IMG/VR virus record: IMGVR_UViG_3300010392_000328
Coordinates: 1 to 60,716 of that record
DNA length: 60,716 bases
Direction: 5' to 3' (one strand)
Source: a virus
Part shown: positions 57,417 through 60,716 of the stretch, piece by piece
Numbering within the stretch: position 1 is the stretch's first letter
Layout of the letters: each line of letters starts with the position of its first letter
Program-made: the position numbers and the translations under genes
Notes under the pieces: generated by a model
Told to the model about the DNA's origin: nothing
The model's input: the letters and a program-made list of their open reading frames with translations, nothing else
The model's database searches: none

Positions 57417-58580
57417 TTAAATAGTGATAGAAAAGAACTCTTCAGTTAGGGCTGCTGTAGCGTCAGTAAGAACTGCGGTGGCGTCGGTAAGAACTGCGGG
57501 TGCGTCGGTGAGAGTTGCCGTGGCGTCAGTAAGAACTGCTGTAGCGTCGGTAAGAACAGCGTCTTGGTAGACTATACTACCGTAAGTTCCATCACCCAAA
57601 CCGTCAGGGTGAAGTTTAGCTAACAATATGTCATAGCCGCCAGCACCCTCGGATCGCCCATAACCTGATACCAAAATATTGTCTGAAGAGTCTACGGCCA
57701 CCCCTAGGCTATTCTCGGTGTCGGGACTCCCTAACGTTTTAGCCCATAGTAACGTTCCCGAAGAGTTATACTTAGCCAATAAAATATCGCTACCACCAGC
57801 ACCGTCCGATCGAGTGAATCCCGATGCAATGATATTACCTGAAGAATCTACGGCTACTGCGTAAGCATAGTCAGTCCCAGTACCCCCCAGCGTTTTAGCC
57901 CATAGTAACGTTCCTGATGAATTGTACTTAGTCACTAAAAGATCATCATCACCAGCACCGTCAGAGTTAGTATTCCCTACCGCAATAATATTATCTGAGG
58001 AGTCTACGGTTACTTCTCTTCCATAGTCGTAGCCTGTGCCTCCTAACATTTTGGTCCACAGTAACGTTCCAGATGAGTTATACTTAGCTATCAGAAAGTC
58101 AGTTCCCCCCGCACCGGCAAAAGTATAGCCTGTTGCGATAATATTATCTAACGAGTCTACGGATACTCCGTAGCTGATCTCTCCTAAAGAGCTGCCTAAC
58201 GTTTTAGCCCATAGTAACGTTCCAGATGAGTTATACTTAGCTACCAGAAAGTCATCACTACCAGCACCGTCAGAGTTAGTAGTCCCTACCGCAATAATAT
58301 TATCTGAAGAATCTACAGCCACTCCTTGAGCATATTCAGAGCTGGAACCCCCTAACGTTTTAGCCCATAGTAACGTTCCTGATGAATTGTACTTAGCCAA
58401 TAAAAGATCATTACCACCAGCGCCAACAGATGTAGTGCGACCTAGTACGATGCTATTATCCAAAGAATCTACAGCTACATCGTAGTGGAAGTCGTCGCTG
58501 GTACCCCCCAGCAATGCAATCCAGTAACTGTCTGTAGCACCACCAAAACCAGCAGCACCGATTGATTTATTCCACAACAT
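57417..58580 (-). CDS. Six-repeat beta-propeller tail protein, probable receptor-binding fiber tip
   Basis: 387 aa from ATG 58580, which overlaps the previous stop (TAATG). After WNKSIGAAGFGGATDSYWIA come six repeats of about 52 residues, each with LGG, VAVDSSDNII, GAGxxDxLLAKY, and NSSGTLLWAK. These are SBBP-type blades that should close a six-bladed beta-propeller. The C-terminus is an array of seven-residue units (VLTDATA and variants) ending LTEEFFSITI. Blade repeats are nearly identical in DNA, so recombination could change their number. Likely a host-binding virion protein. Confidence 0.78.
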   Translation of the reverse strand: MLWNKSIGAAGFGGATDSYWIALLGGTSDDFHYDVAVDSLDNSIVLGRTTSVGAGGNDLLLAKYNSSGTLLWAKTLGGSSSEYAQGVAVDSSDNIIAVGTTNSDGAGSDDFLVAKYNSSGTLLWAKTLGSSLGEISYGVSVDSLDNIIATGYTFAGAGGTDFLIAKYNSSGTLLWTKMLGGTGYDYGREVTVDSSDNIIAVGNTNSDGAGDDDLLVTKYNSSGTLLWAKTLGGTGTDYAYAVAVDSSGNIIASGFTRSDGAGGSDILLAKYNSSGTLLWAKTLGSPDTENSLGVAVDSSDNILVSGYGRSEGAGGYDILLAKLHPDGLGDGTYGSIVYQDAVLTDATAVLTDATATLTDAPAVLTDATAVLTDATAALTEEFFSITI

Positions 58581-59488
58581 TATGAACCATCTCCTACAAG
58601 AGCAGCATAAACAACTCCACCTACTTTCCAAAGAGATACAACCGTATAGCCTGTAGTTGAAAGAGTAGGTGCCGCAGCGCCGTTATTAACAAAAGTCGCG
58701 TTCCAAGTTGTGATCGTACCGTCAGTGCCGTCGTTAACCATCAAAGTAATCGCTTCGCCGTTGACCATATTTGTGAATGTCAAGGTTCGGCCAGTACCTG
58801 TTAGAGTTAAAAGTTGAATTGAGCCGTTTCCGGGGTCAACGTCCACTGTTGCGTCATCTGTCAAAGTATATATGTCTTCAACGACTGTGCCGGTGATAGT
58901 AGGTTCCACAAGAGTTTTATTAGCCAATGTCTGGACACCGGATAGTGTAGTATTTTCAACAGGGTCAATAACGTACCCCAAGGAAATCCATGGAGTTGTG
59001 CCGTCTCCAATTTTTACTTTATCGGTGTCTGTTTCGAATCCTATTTCGCCCTCTGCGAGTATAGGATCAATTGCTACCCAATTTGATGATGTATCCCTTC
59101 TGTATTGTATCGTAATCGGCGAAGGACTATCTGCTGTCCCGCCATCAAAACTTCCAGATAATATATTTGTCGGGTTCCAGGCGACAACTTCAACTATATC
59201 GTTTAAAGACGCGCCGGTTGCTAGTACAATAGATGTACCGTTTGTTGCTGTATAATCCGACCCGCCCCCAATCAACTTAACGCCGTTTAACCACACATCA
59301 ACGTACCCTACGGTATAAGCTACCGAAAACGAAGTTTGCCCGGCAGTGGCGGTGAAGTCAGTTTTAACGTAGACATCTTGTGGGTTAGCGCCAATTAAAG
59401 CCCAGTAACTGCCCTTCCACACATAAGTTTTACCGTTGTAGGTGTATCTATCATTTAAACTAGGGGCTGCGGGAAAATTTAATGCCAT
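58580..59488 (-). CDS. Tail fiber protein with Mtd-N-like domain
   Basis: 302 aa. N-terminus NFPAAPSLNDRYTYNGKTYV then WKGSYW; a domain with VGYVDVWLNGVKLIGGGSDY; the Mtd-N-like segment ITIQYRRDTSSNW...LAEGEIGFETDTDKVKIGDG; and a C-terminal beta region with TLTFTNMVNGEAITLMVNDG. Such modular proteins form tail-fiber shafts and attach tips. It is coupled to the propeller gene, which may be its tip. Confidence 0.8.
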   Translation of the reverse strand: MALNFPAAPSLNDRYTYNGKTYVWKGSYWALIGANPQDVYVKTDFTATAGQTSFSVAYTVGYVDVWLNGVKLIGGGSDYTATNGTSIVLATGASLNDIVEVVAWNPTNILSGSFDGGTADSPSPITIQYRRDTSSNWVAIDPILAEGEIGFETDTDKVKIGDGTTPWISLGYVIDPVENTTLSGVQTLANKTLVEPTITGTVVEDIYTLTDDATVDVDPGNGSIQLLTLTGTGRTLTFTNMVNGEAITLMVNDGTDGTITTWNATFVNNGAAAPTLSTTGYTVVSLWKVGGVVYAALVGDGS

Positions 59489-59791
59489 TTACTGGGCCTC
59501 CTTTTCGTCGTACCAGTTAGACACGAGCGCAGTAACACTTTCGTCGCTCATCGTAGTACCTTCTTCGTCTAACATAGGTTCAACATGGTGCATTGTTATA
59601 ACCCTATCAATTGCATCCTGCTTTGTAAGCGTGACCACAGAGTCCGGAATGTAGTATTCTCGGTTAGCCAAATCGGGACTCCATCCCATCATCGTACAAG
59701 TTGCCGAGTCATAGAAATACCCGCCATCCTCAACCCATTCCGGAATCACAAGTTGTTTATTTTTTCTGTTTAACATATATTCGTAAATCAT
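59489..59791 (-). CDS. Hypothetical virion-block protein
   Basis: 100 aa, acidic, with YEYMLNRKNKQLVIPEWVED and YIPDSVVTLTKQDAIDRVIT. It lies between the 59788 gene (4-base overlap) and the fiber gene (ends 1 base before its start). Not recognised; possibly a small fiber-associated protein. Confidence 0.6.
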   Translation of the reverse strand: MIYEYMLNRKNKQLVIPEWVEDGGYFYDSATCTMMGWSPDLANREYYIPDSVVTLTKQDAIDRVITMHHVEPMLDEEGTTMSDESVTALVSNWYDEKEAQ

Positions 59792-60579
59792 TTTTCGATC
59801 CTTAGCATATATTCTGGGTTTGCGACGTCGGATTTACCGAACAATCTTTCGGCAGTTTCATCTGCATTCTTATAGTATTTATTAGACATCGAATCTAAAA
59901 ATTCTTCCAAATCATTACTATGGATTATAACTCCGGGTTGCTGCATTCTATTATTAACATCCGAAATATATTTACTTACTTCCATTATGGCAACTTGCGG
60001 GTGGACTCCGTACTGCTGTAGGTATTGAATAGTTGCTTCTTTTGCTCTACCAAGTTCTACTAAGTTACGGTACAATAAGTCAAAACCAAACCTTACATGG
60101 TGTTTTTTCTCTTCGCGTTCGAAGGTTTCTTCATCCCATTCGTCGATATTGTGAGTAGCCTTGATATTGTTATAGGCATCGATTAACGTGGCAATATCTT
60201 TAAAAGATCCATTAATTTTATTTTCAAGAGTCGAGAGAGTAACAGATTTCATCCTAATCTTGGCTTCGATTTTTTCGGTCGACTTTTTTCCGCACAAAAC
60301 CGAAATTTCTTCTTGAGTTTTGGCGTGTTTGTATTGTGCTTCGGACAACGCAAGTTTTCGCTTTTCGACTTCAGCCATAATCTGTCGCATCATCCTCATA
60401 GGTGATTGTCCGTTAAGTAAGGTGAGGGTATTCATCGAAAGCGTAGTTTGACTGTTAGACCTGTCGAACACTCTCGTCTTTTCTTCAAGTTCAGGAAGAT
60501 ATTCCTGCACCTTCGCAACTGCTTGGTGGTTCAAGTTTTTAGTTAGTTGTGTATTGTTAAATAGGGTTAAATCATTCAT
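59788..60579 (-). CDS. Hypothetical coiled-coil protein
   Basis: 263 aa from the ATG at 60579, which has AGGAG upstream; a longer frame from 60597 has no ribosome-binding site and overlaps the preceding fiber stop. Residues about 60-105 form a long helix (MRMMRQIMAEVEKRKLALSE). Acidic and soluble. Its place between fiber genes suggests a virion or assembly role. Family not recognised. Confidence 0.65.
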   Translation of the reverse strand: MNDLTLFNNTQLTKNLNHQAVAKVQEYLPELEEKTRVFDRSNSQTTLSMNTLTLLNGQSPMRMMRQIMAEVEKRKLALSEAQYKHAKTQEEISVLCGKKSTEKIEAKIRMKSVTLSTLENKINGSFKDIATLIDAYNNIKATHNIDEWDEETFEREEKKHHVRFGFDLLYRNLVELGRAKEATIQYLQQYGVHPQVAIMEVSKYISDVNNRMQQPGVIIHSNDLEEFLDSMSNKYYKNADETAERLFGKSDVANPEYMLRIEK

Positions 60580-60581
60580 AA

Positions 60582-60716
60582 TTATTCTCCTGAACATGAG
60601 GCCAGACCATTACGACCTACCGTCAAGTCGCCAAAGTCAGTAGCGTTACTTGGTGTTGATATAGTTACGTAGTCTATGATGTTGTGGGTGGCGTACCCAC
60701 CACCAAACAAACCATA
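60582..60716 (-). CDS. C-terminal end of a tail fiber protein (partial)
   Basis: Open frame from the window edge to TAA at 60582. The 44 residues GGGYATHNIIDYVTISTPSN and ATDFGDLTVGRNGLASCS match the tandem GGG...IDYVTI..P.NATDFGDLT..R motif found in large tail-fiber and appendage proteins of marine and alphaproteobacterial T4-like phages. The rest lies outside the window. Confidence 0.85.
   Translation of the reverse strand, partial: YGLFGGGYATHNIIDYVTISTPSNATDFGDLTVGRNGLASCSGE

Overview
This window is part of the genome of a T4-type contractile-tailed phage (a myovirus). The minus strand from about 42 to 60.7 kb holds the T4 virion block in the T4 order. Read in the direction of transcription (right to left) it runs: fiber genes, gp14, gp15, gp16, gp17, gp18, gp19, gp20, two core-region genes, gp21, gp22, gp23. 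The plus strand from 0.3 to 41 kb holds many short, tightly overlapping early or middle genes, with ATGA and TAATG junctions throughout. Two promoter types can be read by eye. One is host sigma70-like (TTGACA-17 bp-TATAAT-like). The other is the T4 late box TATAAATA, found in front of most virion genes and a few plus-strand genes. A GapR/DUF2312-type protein points to an alphaproteobacterial host, as for known T4-superfamily phages of rhizobia, Caulobacter and marine bacteria. This is an inference, not a demonstration.

Layout. 1-234: 3' end of a plus-strand gene with in-frame 12-bp repeats. 0.3-7 kb: NAD-related genes (NMN adenylyltransferase-Nudix, NADAR, MazG-like, nicotinamide phosphoribosyltransferase) among small unknowns. 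7-20 kb: about 35 small genes (zinc-ribbon proteins, HNH nuclease, DUF2786-like protein, cysteine-peptidase-like protein, metallophosphatase), one decayed GIY-YIG homing endonuclease, and several single-base frameshifts. 20.9-24.9 kb: a tRNA-centred cluster (Rnl1-type RNA ligase, CCA-adding enzyme, YqeY-like protein, Pth2). 25-39 kb: SleB-type wall hydrolase, DNA ligase, RMF-like protein, helix-turn-helix protein, glycosyltransferase, glutaredoxin, RNase H, HAD phosphatase, PhoH, PAAR tip, Cas4/RecB-like exonuclease, Dda-like helicase, GapR-like protein, SLOG protein. 39.5-42 kb: two homing endonucleases of different families at the convergent junction of the two transcription units. 42-60.7 kb: virion genes, ending in a fiber locus with a six-repeat beta-propeller protein and a broken two-repeat paralogue.

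How it fits together. The NAD genes form a two-step salvage route (nicotinamide to NMN to NAD), beside a NADAR glycosidase and a SLOG nucleotide-binding protein. This is the type of set phages use against NAD-depleting or ADP-ribosylating defences. The RNA ligase, CCA enzyme, Pth2 and YqeY would keep the tRNA pool usable. The DNA ligase, RNase H, exonuclease and Dda helicase serve replication and recombination.

The most unusual feature is regulatory. At many intergenic promoters an inverted repeat places its upstream arm inside the promoter and its downstream arm on or near the ribosome-binding site. The arms differ in sequence at every locus. Read-through RNA could therefore hide the start, while RNA begun at the local promoter could not. 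T4 uses this device at a few genes; here it looks widespread. No tRNA gene or CRISPR array was recognised. Several breaks fall in homopolymers, so some may be sequencing errors.
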